Source: Coleophoma eucalyptorum (Eukaryota; Ascomycota; Leotiomycetes; Helotiales; Dermateaceae). From it: a stretch of 64,000 nucleotides of DNA. The stretch is taken from positions 656,430 to 720,429 of the forward strand of contig JALRME010000023.1 in the NCBI GenBank assembly GCA_026120035.1. Reading direction: 5' to 3'. The position numbers and the translations under genes were made by a program. Below, in pieces: positions 1 to 10,147 of this stretch. A model generated the notes under the pieces. The model was not told the origin of the DNA. It ran no database searches and worked only from the letters and a program-made list of their open reading frames with translations. Each line of letters starts with the position of its first letter. Within the stretch, counting starts at the first letter, position 1.

Positions 1-428
1 GAAGCGGCGTTGTCTGTAGTTCAGATCAGCTTTGCTTGGGAAGTGATGCGCTTCGAGTGCTGTAAAACTCACCGAAATGGTGCAGCCTCATCATTATCCT
101 CAATCATCCTCGTCTTCTGGCCTTCCAAGTAGAGCACCCCCGTAGCACTGGGGTCTTTCTTCTTGATGTACTCCACCACCCTCTTCGCATGAGCTTTAGC
201 GGGGTACTTGCCAGCTAAAACAGCTTCGACAGACGCCATCTTGAATTTTCCTAGAGGCGTTTTGGGGTTGAAAGTAGTTGAGAGGCTTCTTATCGTATCT
301 GCTACAGATTCTACTGGAAAAGTTCGAAATTTGAAGGCCGCTGCTTGTGGTGGCCTTGAAGGAGGTGTGAGTTGAAAGGCGGAGAGTCGGAATAGTCGCA
401 CGACAGAAGAGGTCTGAAGAAAGCGCAT
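1..428 (-). CDS. pepP: Xaa-Pro aminopeptidase (pepP type), 5' end only
   Basis: Metallopeptidase of the M24B family that removes N-terminal residues next to proline. Only the N-terminal part lies in the window; the gene runs off the left edge. Exon 1 ends at 73 (donor GTGAGT), a 59-nt intron follows, and exon 2 covers 13..1, restoring the family reading P-F-R-Q-R-R. The conserved cytosolic start (M-A-S-V-E-A-V) is the ATG at 239. The same frame is open upstream to an ATG at 428, adding 63 residues rich in Arg and Ser with an R-S-L-S-T motif, which looks like a mitochondrial presequence. The coordinates given include this extension; the minimal CDS is 1..239. The family assignment is firm; use of the upstream start is inferred. 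Confidence 0.85.
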
Positions 429-1115
429 AGGGCAAACCTCAGCCTCGCAGTGTCGGAGGAGCACCAATCCACTAGTTCCTAGGCAAGTACCGTTAAGTCT
501 TAAGTTAAGTGCTCAAAAGACGTCGCCACCTTCCTTACTGGTACATCGGAGTATATATTCAGGTCATGTTGCAGCAGGTTGGCGACCTCGAGACTAGGGG
601 CCCTTGTCACGGTAGATCGCCAAAATAAGAATTATTGAACACCGTACGGAGTTCTTTATGCCTGAAAATCTGAAATCGGACATTCTCTCATGAGAAGTGT
701 GGATAGTCATCTAACAAAGTTACAGGAATAAGATCAACGAGAAGGCATGTATATTATTACCAGCACTAATCCACCTCGCTATCTAAAGAAATCCATTGCG
801 CCTGAGAATGCAACCTGATATCTTCTGGGTATGTGATGCCTAAAACGCCGCTCATTTCCAAATAGTCCAAATACGTGACTTGCTCTCCTTCCACTGTATG
901 TGCGATCCTGTAAATAGTCTTCATTCGCCCGGGTCTGAGGAAACCATCAAATCCACATCGCTGTACATCCGTTTATGCCGTCACCATTCCACTAGGTGGT
1001 TTGATGTGCTCTCAATGAACCTTATAGCACCTCGCATATCCATGTCTGCGGTCTCAACGTATAACCGTACTGCCATTTTTGTTAATATCAAAAGGCTGTA
1101 ATGCGCGATCCTAGA
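429..1115. other. Intergenic, pepP to cyclin
   Basis: Contains the promoter of the aminopeptidase gene (just above 428), the possible remnant at 768..1076, and the 3' flank of the cyclin gene. No RNA gene seen. Confidence 0.5.
768..1076 (-). pseudogene. Possible coding remnant, unknown family
   Basis: From an ATG at 1076 the minus strand reads about 31 plausible codons (with Y-V-E-T-A-D-M-D and F-I-E-S-T), then a TGA, then a further open stretch in the same frame ending in a second TGA. A neighbouring frame then reads coherently (Y-L-D-Y-L-E-M, Y-P-E-D-I-R-L) to a TAG near 768. A small intron could explain part of this, but no canonical donor and acceptor pair joins the pieces. The family is not recognised. 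It may be a decayed short gene or chance. Confidence 0.25.
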
Positions 1116-2150
1116 TCAGCCACAGATCTCCATCACAGTCTCTTGTACATTCACCCTTCTCTGCATCTTCAATGGCAGTTTAGGCACGAAATTCATAGAC
1201 CCTTGCAACGAAGATATCTCCTTCAAGCTGATGGCATGCTCAAGCAGTCTGTCCTTAGTGGTTCGTAATTCGAAGTTCGTCAGAAAGCAGAAACTTATCT
1301 CCAATCTTGCCAGTTCGCTCTCACTGACCCCACCGACCTTGGAGAAGCGTGCGTGGGGATAGCTCAGATCTTCCAGCGCCTTCATGGCCACTCGCAGGCC
1401 GGCTAGGAGCAGTCGGTGGCAGTTCCTTCTTGTGACGGGAATGGCGCGTTCCTCTACTGCTAGTTTATGTATATAGAAACTGGTAGCAAGATAGACGGCG
1501 GTCGACATAGGACAAAACTTGTGTATCCGCATCAGGTAATCTTCCACAGAAATCGGCGGAGGATGCTTCGAGTAAAATTTGCGTGTGATAGCACCGTGCT
1601 GAATATTTAATGGCTCGGCGTGCTCCCCAATTATGATGTATGGTTCGGCGGCTTTGATCTCGGGGCTGCCTATGGGCGTCTTTCGAAAACTGACCCCATC
1701 AATGTCATCCGATCCTCCACTCGAGTTTGATGGAGTTCGAGGGCGTGCTTGCAAGGATTTGAAGTTCGTTAGGTTGGTGTAGGAATTGCTTCGCGCAATG
1801 TTCTCCTTCTCAGCCTGCATGCCTCGCATATTGGGCGTTGTCGGGAAGCTGGGAGGAGGCGTTGGCGGAACATCGCCCGTGATGCGGCATAAGGCTTCGA
1901 TACCAGCGCAGAGAAGCTTGAGGGCCGTCACTGGCGTCAGAGTAAAAACGTCGAGGCTATTCGGGGACGGCAGGGACGTATCCGACTCGCTCCCCGCCGT
2001 TACCGCGAGTCCAACATCTGAGGATGGGTTTGGAGGTGGAGGTAAGATGCGGAAAGAATCAGCGGAATCATGGACATCTGAGTGCTGATGATTTTGCGGT
2101 TGTTGACTCTGGGTAGATAACGCAGGCGCGCAGATGGTAGGAGACGACAT
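1116..2150 (-). CDS. PHO80-like cyclin (PHO85-partner type)
   Basis: Single-exon gene of 344 residues. The N-terminal half is low-complexity and Ser/Pro/Thr-rich. The cyclin box occupies about residues 175-310, with the family landmarks S-V-E-D-Y-L-x-R-I, C-P-M-S-T-A-V-Y-L-A and an L-E-I-x-F-L-T-N-F-E-L-like stretch. These match the PHO80/PCL cyclins that activate a PHO85-type kinase, for example in phosphate signalling (PREG of Neurospora is the best-known filamentous relative). The start is the first in-frame ATG before the low-complexity domain. An unusually long non-coding stretch lies upstream. The family is secure; the exact PCL subtype is not. Confidence 0.88.
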   Translation of the reverse strand: MSSPTICAPALSTQSQQPQNHQHSDVHDSADSFRILPPPPNPSSDVGLAVTAGSESDTSLPSPNSLDVFTLTPVTALKLLCAGIEALCRITGDVPPTPPPSFPTTPNMRGMQAEKENIARSNSYTNLTNFKSLQARPRTPSNSSGGSDDIDGVSFRKTPIGSPEIKAAEPYIIIGEHAEPLNIQHGAITRKFYSKHPPPISVEDYLMRIHKFCPMSTAVYLATSFYIHKLAVEERAIPVTRRNCHRLLLAGLRVAMKALEDLSYPHARFSKVGGVSESELARLEISFCFLTNFELRTTKDRLLEHAISLKEISSLQGSMNFVPKLPLKMQRRVNVQETVMEICG

Positions 2151-4821
2151 AGCCGTCCAACGGGGAGATTGACAATTTCTCCCACACGTCGCGCGTAGAT
2201 TAGGGATAGGTTGAGAAGGAAGACCTGAGACTGTTAAGGTACCGGTACTAGATCAACGCTTCGAAGACTCGGGGTCTTGACTTCAGAATACACGCAGCCA
2301 CGGCGGTTTGATAGATGCTCTTGCAGGCCAGGATCGGCTCATAGTCAACAAGAGGGAAAGAGGTAGATAGAGAGGGCTGGCCACGATAATACAACGCTGA
2401 TCAGATGACAACTCCAAAAAGAAAAACGGGACGAGGGTTGAAGTGGAGTGGATGAACAGCAAGGCTTTATTGTCGTCCAGCAGGTCGGGCAATAATAAGA
2501 GTTATGTGGGCTTCTCGCTGGTAATGTGGAGAGGAGACGGATAGTCCCTGGAAAATGTTGTTAGTGCCCAGATAGGACTGGGCCGGATCGCCGAGAAGGT
2601 TAAAATTTCAGGATGGGAATCAGAATGAGAATCCTGACTTCCAGCTCCTCATGATGAAAGGACGAAAGGATGAGAGAGTGAAGGGTCAAAGAGCAGAGCG
2701 GCCCTTTCTTCTGTACTTGATGCGCGAGACGAGGCAGACGAGACACAGGTGAAGACATGAACAACCAGGTCGGGCACATCCCGGTCGGATAAAGTCAACG
2801 ACCCAGACCGACGGAATAATTCTCAGGTACTCACTCTATGGGCGTTAAGACTTTCTCTTTCCAAACTTGTCTATTGTCTATTGTCTATCCTTTCTCTCGC
2901 GCGCGGAGCTATCTGACTCGTAGGGGCAGCACAAGAGAGGATTTGAGCTATGATTCTAGATGCCGGACTTGGACAATAGGTACCCATACCCATGCACACC
3001 ATCGAGGCAGTACACGTCGAGTGACCTGCGAAAATGGAGCGGCGGCCCGAATACTGGATTTTGTGCGCAATAGGAATGGTTTGATAGGTATGCGCCCAAT
3101 GTATGTGAGGTACGAGTCCTCGACCACCTCCTTCCTTCTCGTGTTATGCCGAGGTGGGATTGAAGGAGAGTGGGAGCTGACATGGACAAGACGTCCACCT
3201 CTGTCGTCCCACGTTCCACTACAGACGTGGAGAGAGATTTCTGGGAGATCCATTCCAGGTCCATCAAACAGCAATTTTGCCTCGCCCACCTTATCTCATA
3301 CTGACTTAACTGTACGATGCTTAGTGACTTCGGGGTCCAGCAGGGGGGGATTGGCCGATCTTGAGACGATGAGGGACAGTGCGACCGCCGGAACCAGGCG
3401 GAGGCTAAAGGTAGGGAGATAATCAATATTCAGGCCTCATTTGCTCATCTGCTCACCTGTTCATTGCTTGAGGAACAAGGCGACTTGGAGTCAACAAGAG
3501 CGCATCGCATCGCCTCTCGCTTTTTCGAGATATGTGACCGGCGCTATTTGCTTTTATTGTGCATTAATATTCGGCCAAGCCTCGCTCGCTCACTCACATC
3601 TCTTTCCTCCGCAGAAATAATGCCCCGACACCATTGCACCCTCCACTTCCCCTCCATTTCTCCGCATAGTCCTTCCATGCCATCTTCGTCTCCATTCCCG
3701 TGGTCCAAGCAGCAGCCATGGTCTTGTACCTGACCTCTACACGACTAGGAAACATTATGCAACTGTCATGTGTGCATATATGGGCCATAGCCGGTGCCAA
3801 GTTGCCCTACTCGAGTCATCGAATGCATTAAGTCCTTCCATTGTGCTTCTCTGCATCCTAAACTGCCGTACTAGACAGTATATGCTCTGTACTCTACTAT
3901 TACATAACCATCGGGTACTCTTCTTGCCGTGTGCCACACCCAACTGCCTCACCTGACTTCCAATGTATAAACATGTTTGTGCCTGAAAAGCCCCTCGTTT
4001 GGTCAGTCACTCCGTGCAAGAGAAGCGCTGTGCTGTGGTAGAGAGTTTTGGAGGAGGCCCCTCCCTTCTTTACCTTCGAGCTGTGGCTGCTGTGGCTGCT
4101 GTGCCATAAGGCCCGAAACGAAGACTTGTTTGTCTGCAATTCTTTCCCGACATTCTTCCCCAATACCGGTAACTTCGCAGAACTGAGTCTAGCCACCGCA
4201 TCAGATCTAGCCAATTTCCACACCTAAAAACCTTGTCGTACACAGAAAGCCACTCTAAAGACTATCAAAATTTAAGCTCTACGATATGCATGCTAACTTT
4301 ACGGATTAGCCGATTCTTTGGAAAGCAAGAAGACTATTCCCAATCATGCCAAAATGTGAGGTTAATGGCCGCTAAGTAGCCTCTATATTTCACGTCACTC
4401 CAGATATCATAATTATTAATGTGAGGAAGACCACCTCCTTCCACGGACGAAGTAAGTAAGCAGCCGTTTGATTTTTAGAGTGCCTAACATGCCTATTCGA
4501 GCTATCTAAACTCCCCGGTGCCGATGATGCCGAGATATTTAGTAACTTGCAGGCACTTCTGATGAATACGAATTATACCGTCACCATCTTCAAACTCCTC
4601 GGCTTTTGCCCCCTATGCACGGAGAAACGCCGAACAGGTCAGTCTATGTACGGCGTGGTTTGACATGGGATTAGCAAGGGTATGTGTCAAAGCAAATGCG
4701 AATTGTGCCTAACTCCAGTCCTCAACCAAGAGGTAAATGTACTCCAAATCTATATCCGGTAACAGGTCGCTATAAACGTAAGGCCCCAAATAACTCCCAA
4801 ATTGATATGCAGCGATAATCC
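2151..4821. other. 2.7-kb intergenic region upstream of the cyclin gene
   Basis: No gene can be supported. Open frames of up to 194 codons (e.g. 2838..3422 plus, 2956..3426 minus) overlap each other on both strands, have no recognisable motif, and look like chance in GC-rich sequence. There is a short TCTATTG tandem near 2869-2888 and a GCTGTGGCT repeat near 4080-4100. A long promoter/5'-UTR for the cyclin gene is the simplest reading. Confidence 0.5.
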
Positions 4822-5831
4822 TTAATCCTTCCATCGAGCCAAAAACTTGGCCATATCGTCAGATGGCATTGCTGCAGCGGACGCCTAAAAGTATCAGCGT
4901 TAGACAAAACTTATAAGGAAGAGAGCTGAAAATACCGTATTAGCATGACTAGACACTGACTGGGTCCCTGATTGCGTCACTGTAGTCACAATCGTAGCTG
5001 AGCTAAGAAACGTTGTCGCCAGAGCGACAGATGACGTCGCGAAGAGGGGTGCTGTGTTTGTTGCGGTGATAGTACTGCCCGGTACTGGCTGCATTGATGC
5101 ATATCTGATATTTCCAGTCTGAGATTCGTACGGAGTGGCATACTGAGCAGCAGCCGCGGCGCTGGTCGTAGCTCTCTTGTTTACGACCAAGGCACCGGCA
5201 AAATCGCTGACGGGGTCTGGACCGCTGGTTCCCGACACTGAAGCAAGAGCCTAATATAGTCAGTGGATTGTATCAGAAACGTATATTTTCTACGAACCGT
5301 CTTGACAGAGGGTGCAAAGGATCCAGTCATGTCTGTAATCGTAAAACGGTCGGAATAGTTGATGACAGTTCCACCCGCAGCCAAAACAGAGACCATACCG
5401 AAGAAGCTATGCAAATTAGTACATCATACATTTGCTTGATAACCAATTGCACGAGAGACATACTATGCGTTTGTGTCATCGCCTCCAGTGTTTTGCGGAA
5501 TCGTGACCGAAACAGTATTCCCAATGGTCTCCGAAAATGTGCTTGCAGAGACTGAGTACAATTGCTGAGGGTCGTGATTGGAACCACTGTATAAGAAGAG
5601 TTCATAGGATGTGAGGTCAATCAGAGACGGCGCGATGCCGGAATCCCTCCAAGAAACAAGGAAAGGAGTTCCTCCCGCGACAGATGCACCTAGAGCACAC
5701 CAATCAGTACGTTGACATTGCGAGAATCTACCTGGAGGACTCTTACCAGCAGCAGGTAAGGCAAACTCGACATCAGCAGATACAAGTAAGCAAAGAGCAG
5801 TAGACAGGAAGAGGGTTTGAGTGAAGCGCAT
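4822..5831 (-). CDS. Secreted Kre9/Knh1-like domain, Ser/Thr-rich protein
   Basis: Five exons give 265 residues: 5747..5831, 5464..5689, 5298..5406, 4936..5250, 4822..4884, and all junctions keep frame. Residues 1-19 form a signal peptide. A Kre9/Knh1-like N-terminal beta-sandwich domain follows (about 20-125; P-A-A-G-A-S-V-A-G-G-T, V-S-W, Y-S-D-R-F-T-I). The rest is Ala/Ser/Thr-rich with a K-R site near residue 145, likely O-glycosylated. Such proteins are secreted or cell-wall associated; the domain family is linked to beta-glucan assembly, but the biochemical role is not established. No hydrophobic C-terminal tail is present, so a GPI anchor is unlikely. It is transcribed divergently from cystathionine beta-synthase. 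Confidence 0.85.
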
Positions 5832-6406
5832 GGTGATTGCTGACCGCCAAAGTGCCGCAGTGATATGGTGGATTTTTCGAGATTAGATACGTCCAAAGGA
5901 TGAATTCGGTCAAAATGCGTGCGCCTGGACAGATGAATGATTATATAGAGCAGTTCTCCTTTGCTGCGTCGTGTTGTGTTATATCGTGTTGTGGGGGTTG
6001 CGATATCTTGGTGGAGAGAGATGGCAAGGAAGGAAGCAAGGCAAGCTTGTAATTAGAAGCGGGCCGTTAGGCTTGGGCTTTTAATAGCACTACAGATAAA
6101 TGTGCCGAAAAAACCTCAGATTTCAGGATCACTTGCAGCTGAGTTGGCAGATGCATTATATAATCATACGAGGCTGAAGGAGGCAAGGCTGACCACCATA
6201 GGTTCTTTATCGATATCGATAAGGAAAATAGAGCATGATCTATGAACCTAACCAAAATCCTGCGGGGCATTTCTTGCCGCGTAGCGGTTACAAGCGGAAC
6301 AACTTTTCTTTCTCACTTCACTGGTACTTGGGTTCTTCGTCTATACTCTTGTTTTATACTTTGACACAACCTGCACAGTATCTCTGGATCAAATTTCTTA
6401 TTCACG
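5832..6406. promoter_or_regulatory. Divergent promoter, Kre9-like / cystathionine beta-synthase
   Basis: A 575-bp stretch between two outward-facing start codons. A CT-rich tract just upstream of the right-hand start (about 6304-6325) and a TATATA-like element near 5942 on the left side are typical fungal promoter features. A short upstream ATG at 6235 opens an out-of-frame ORF overlapping the synthase start. Confidence 0.5.
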
Positions 6407-8051
6407 ATGACTTCTACTATCAGCAAGCCAGCTGGTCCACCAGCCCTCGCTATGTCCGCCACCGAGCTCATTGGAAACACCCCATTAGTTCGACTGAACA
6501 AGATTCCCCAGAGTCTTGGGATCGAGGCCGAAGTCTATGCCAAAGTAGAGCTTTTCAATGCTGGCGGGAGCGTCAAGGACAGAATTGCGCTGCGCATGAT
6601 CGAGGAAGCTGAGCGCTCTGGGCGTATAAAGCCAGGAGATACGCTCATCGAGCCCACCAGCGGTAACACGTAGGTCGTCTCGAGTAACCACCATATTCAC
6701 AAACACTGACATTATAAGTGGAATTGGGCTGGCTCTAGTTGCTGCAATCAAGGGTTACAAAACCATCATCACACTTCCCGAGAAGATGTCCCCGGAAAAG
6801 GTTTCCGTCCTTCGAGCTCTTGGAGCCACAATCATCCGCACTCCGACTCAAGCAGCCTTTGATTCTCCAGAGTCACACATTGGAGTTGCAAAGCGTCTTC
6901 AGAAGGAGATCCCAAACGCACATATCCTAGACCAGTATTCCAACGAGAACAACCCGCTCGCGCATAAATTTGGAACCGCCGAGGAAATATGGGAGCAGAC
7001 TGGAGGCAAGATCAAGGCCATCGTTGCAGGTGCTGGAACTGGAGGAACAATTACCGGCCTTTCCAATGGTCTCAAGGGACATAACCCTGCTATCAAAGTC
7101 ATTGCCGCTGATCCTTTTGGCTCTATCCTCGCCTTGCCCGAATCATTGAACCAAGAGCATGCAAATGAAGCTTATAAGGTGGAAGGTATTGGTTATGATT
7201 TCATCCCGGATGTACTTGACAGAAAGTCTGTTGACAAGTGGTACAAGACTGATGATAGAGAGTCATTCGCCTTTGCTAGAAGGCTTATTGCCGAGGAAGG
7301 ACTCCTTGTTGGTGGCAGCAGTGGCAGTGCTATGGCTGCAATGGTAAAGGGAGTAAAGGATCTCGGGCTTGGCAAGGGCGATGTTGTTGTGGTTGTCTTA
7401 CCAGACAGCATCAGGAGTTATCTCAGCAAATTTGCTGATGATGACTGGCTGGCTGCAAACGACCTTCTTCCACCAACTCCATTGTCTACCTCACCCTCGT
7501 CGCCTGCATTCACAGCACAGGCCTCCAAGGATCCATACAATGGTGCTACAATACGATCCCTGCGTCTGAAGCCAGTGACTACAGTTCTGGCAGATTCATC
7601 ATGTTCTGAGGCTGTCGAGACGATGCGAGAGAAAGGATTTGACCAGCTACCAGTTTTAAGTCCAACTGGCGGTAAGCTCAAGGGTATTGTCACTCTAGGC
7701 AATCTTCTCTCATTCATGAGCCGCGGTCGAGCGACTGGAAAGACTCTGGTTTCAGAAGTCATGTTTGACTTTTCAACCATATCCGAAGTCGTTACAGACC
7801 CGAAAGATATCAGCAATATTTCTGAGCCACCCAAGACAAATGGTGTTGAGAGCACCAAAGACGGCAAGCAGCAGAGAACCCCAAGACGAAAATTCGTTGA
7901 GATTACCTTGGATACGCCCTTGTCCGCCCTTAGCAAATTTTTCGAGTGGAACAGTGCAGCTGTCGTTACTGAGAAGGGCGAAGCAAAACCTGTGGCCGTT
8001 GTCACTAAAGTAGATCTTCTTGGCTACTTAGTGAAGCAGACCAAGGTGTAG
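6407..8051 (+). CDS. CYS4: Cystathionine beta-synthase
   Basis: PLP enzyme that condenses serine and homocysteine to cystathionine (transsulfuration, cytosol). Two exons, 6407..6669 and 6719..8051 (49-nt intron), give 531 residues, the normal fungal length. The PLP lysine is K57 in N-A-G-G-S-V-K-D-R; the substrate loop T-S-G-N-T-G spans the splice junction; the phosphate-binding G-A-G-T-G-G-T and G-G-S-S-G-S motifs are present. The C-terminal third carries two CBS (Bateman) repeats, about 255-320 and 455-531, separated by a Lys-rich linker, which separates it from plain O-acetylserine sulfhydrylases. No defect seen. Confidence 0.95.
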
Positions 8052-8789
8052 CTTCAGCTTTCTGAGGGGTTTGGGATATCAGTGGCTGGCGTTTTGCATC
8101 ATTGACAGATGAAGGTTCAGCAGGAGTATGGCAAGATGTGGAAAAGGCCAGGTAGATTCAACATCCAGACGTTAGATTTCTGTTTAGGGGGAAGCGGATC
8201 AACACCATGTGGCTCCTAATTGAATTTTTTTGTCCGAAACTTTACTATTTGCATATTTAGTCTTGGTTGTATGAAGCAAACTCAATAGAAGAAGTTTTGA
8301 CAGCATTCTCACGATACTCCTAAAACGTTATTCTTGAGAACCTGATTATCATATACCCAATCTGTGCTATTTGATGGCACTTCAGAGATGATCACTGCTT
8401 CGCCCGAACACAGCTGATGCTTAGGCATATCAATTGAAGCAATTTCATCGAAGGCCTACCTCAAAGACCTCCCGGCTAGAGTCCCATCGCAGATGCCCCA
8501 ATTATCCACCTGGCACGAATATACGTTTTGCGGCACGATGGCCACGGCGGTACCTTAGATCGTCTTTGCCTGACAAAAGATGACCGAGCTGACGCGTAAT
8601 ATTGGAAGTCTAGACCATAAACTTGTGGCATGACTTGCTCCTTGCGCGATGTTTTCTGTTAAGTTGAAATAGTACGTGCAAGCACGGGTAACTTCACACT
8701 GAAGTTGTCGTCCAAAAGGTAAGGTAATCGGTACATATGATAAAACGAACGTGTCCACCTGGGTTCGCATATTAGAAGCCCGTGAAAAA
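8052..8789. other. Intergenic between convergent genes
   Basis: 3' flanks of cystathionine beta-synthase and SRP receptor beta. No additional gene, RNA or repeat recognised. Confidence 0.5.
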
Positions 8790-9706
8790 TTATAATCTGT
8801 CTCCAACCCATTTCCACCACTTCCCAATATTAGTGTTCCCAGTGGCATTCCCACCAGCTACTTCGATCATAATATTGAACTCCTCCATCTGTGAGAATTT
8901 GAAATCCTGAGAACCCATCTCTCCTAACCAATCATCATTGTCCTCGCCGTCTTCGCCCATATTGACTCCAGAATCTAGCAACCCCTTTGATCTCGAAACA
9001 CGAAGCTTCGTGATTTCTGTCTCGAGGCTGCTTTTGACAAGTGGGGCAGGGAGTGCGGTGAATAGATCCATCTTATTTGCAGCAATCAAAACTGCCATTT
9101 CTTTTGGTATCTTGGAAGTTTTTCCGCTAGACATGCGCTTCTGTAGAAGCAACAAGACATCATGAAGGTAATCTGCTGTTTGTCTAAGTCCTTCATCGCC
9201 AGCAGCCATATTTGCAGCATCAACGAGGAAAATGAGGCCCTTCAGATTCTGAGGATTGGTGATCGTCTCAAGAGCATGGTGTCGCAGTTTCCCATGACCG
9301 GGTGTATCCAGTAATAGGAACTTCTTATGAACCAAATTGGTAGGATCGTTGACCGAGCGGTATTTATCGGTCCCAGCTACTGTTCCTACGGGGAGTGAAC
9401 ATTCAACGGCGATGGGAGATTGGGATGTATGAGTAGAGGCATTGGCGCCGCGCTCGAACTAATATGTACCGTTAGATATGTAACAGGATGCACAGCGTTG
9501 CTTCAATTCACCAGCGTTAACAGCGATGTCTTTCCGGAGCCACTAGGGCCTAGCAATAAAATGGAAGGGAGTGAGGTGAGGCCACTGGTGCGGAAGACAA
9601 ACGAGTGGAGAAAGAGAGGAATTGTAAGAGCGAGGACAATGGCAACAGCGAGCCCCAATGGCGATGGGTTTAGCAAAGCTAGAACCCAATCTTTCGCGAC
9701 TACCAT
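8790..9706 (-). CDS. SRP102: Signal recognition particle receptor subunit beta
   Basis: ER-membrane GTPase that anchors the SRP receptor alpha subunit. Two exons, 9512..9706 and 8790..9458, give 287 residues. One membrane helix occupies about residues 15-36, followed by the P-loop G-P-S-G-S-G-K-T (53-60), the switch region D-T-P-G-H-G and the N-K-M-D guanine-specificity motif. The C-terminus ends in a W-W-K-W-V motif. The ATG at 9706 was chosen because it places the membrane helix near the N-terminus as in the family; an in-frame ATG at 9817 would add 37 residues with no family support. Confidence 0.9.
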
Positions 9707-10147
9707 TCTGGCGACCGCGTGCAAGTGAAGGCGTAAGGGGGGAGGGGAGAAATCGGTAGGTAGGTGAGGTAAGTAGTTGTAGGTACGGACCAAGACACAG
9801 GAAGCTAAAAGCTCCATGTGCTACGTATAGTTCTTAGGCATGGAAAGGCTGACAGCACAGCCTCGTTTTCCGACGCGAGCCATCCTCTTCCTCTTCTTTT
9901 TCAAAAGGGTGACGAGTTAAATACAACTCTTCGCACCGCTACCTCCTCTACAGAATCGCATCTTATAATTCATAAGCCAGACCTGGGAGCGCTACGTTTT
10001 CGAGTCTTGCGACGTTCCGCCCGAACCATACCAAGCTCTTTATTGTAACAACTCGACATGTGCCAATAGTATCGACGTCTAATCAGCATCGCAACACCAC
10101 ATTCACCTCACGTAGTATCGCGACCTTCTCCCAGGCATATCTCCATT
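9707..10147. promoter_or_regulatory. Divergent promoter, SRP receptor beta / palmitoyltransferase
   Basis: A 440-bp stretch between outward-facing starts. No specific factor site is asserted. Confidence 0.4.

Noticed and set aside
2838..3422. 194-codon plus-strand open frame
   Set aside because: Overlapped by two minus-strand frames of similar size, no motif, and Arg/Ser/Thr-rich composition expected by chance in this sequence.
6235..6612. 125-codon open frame overlapping the cystathionine beta-synthase start
   Set aside because: Out of frame with a secure gene and starts in its promoter; at most an upstream ORF if transcription starts that far up.
7418..8005. 195-codon minus-strand open frame
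   Set aside because: Antisense shadow of the cystathionine beta-synthase exon.
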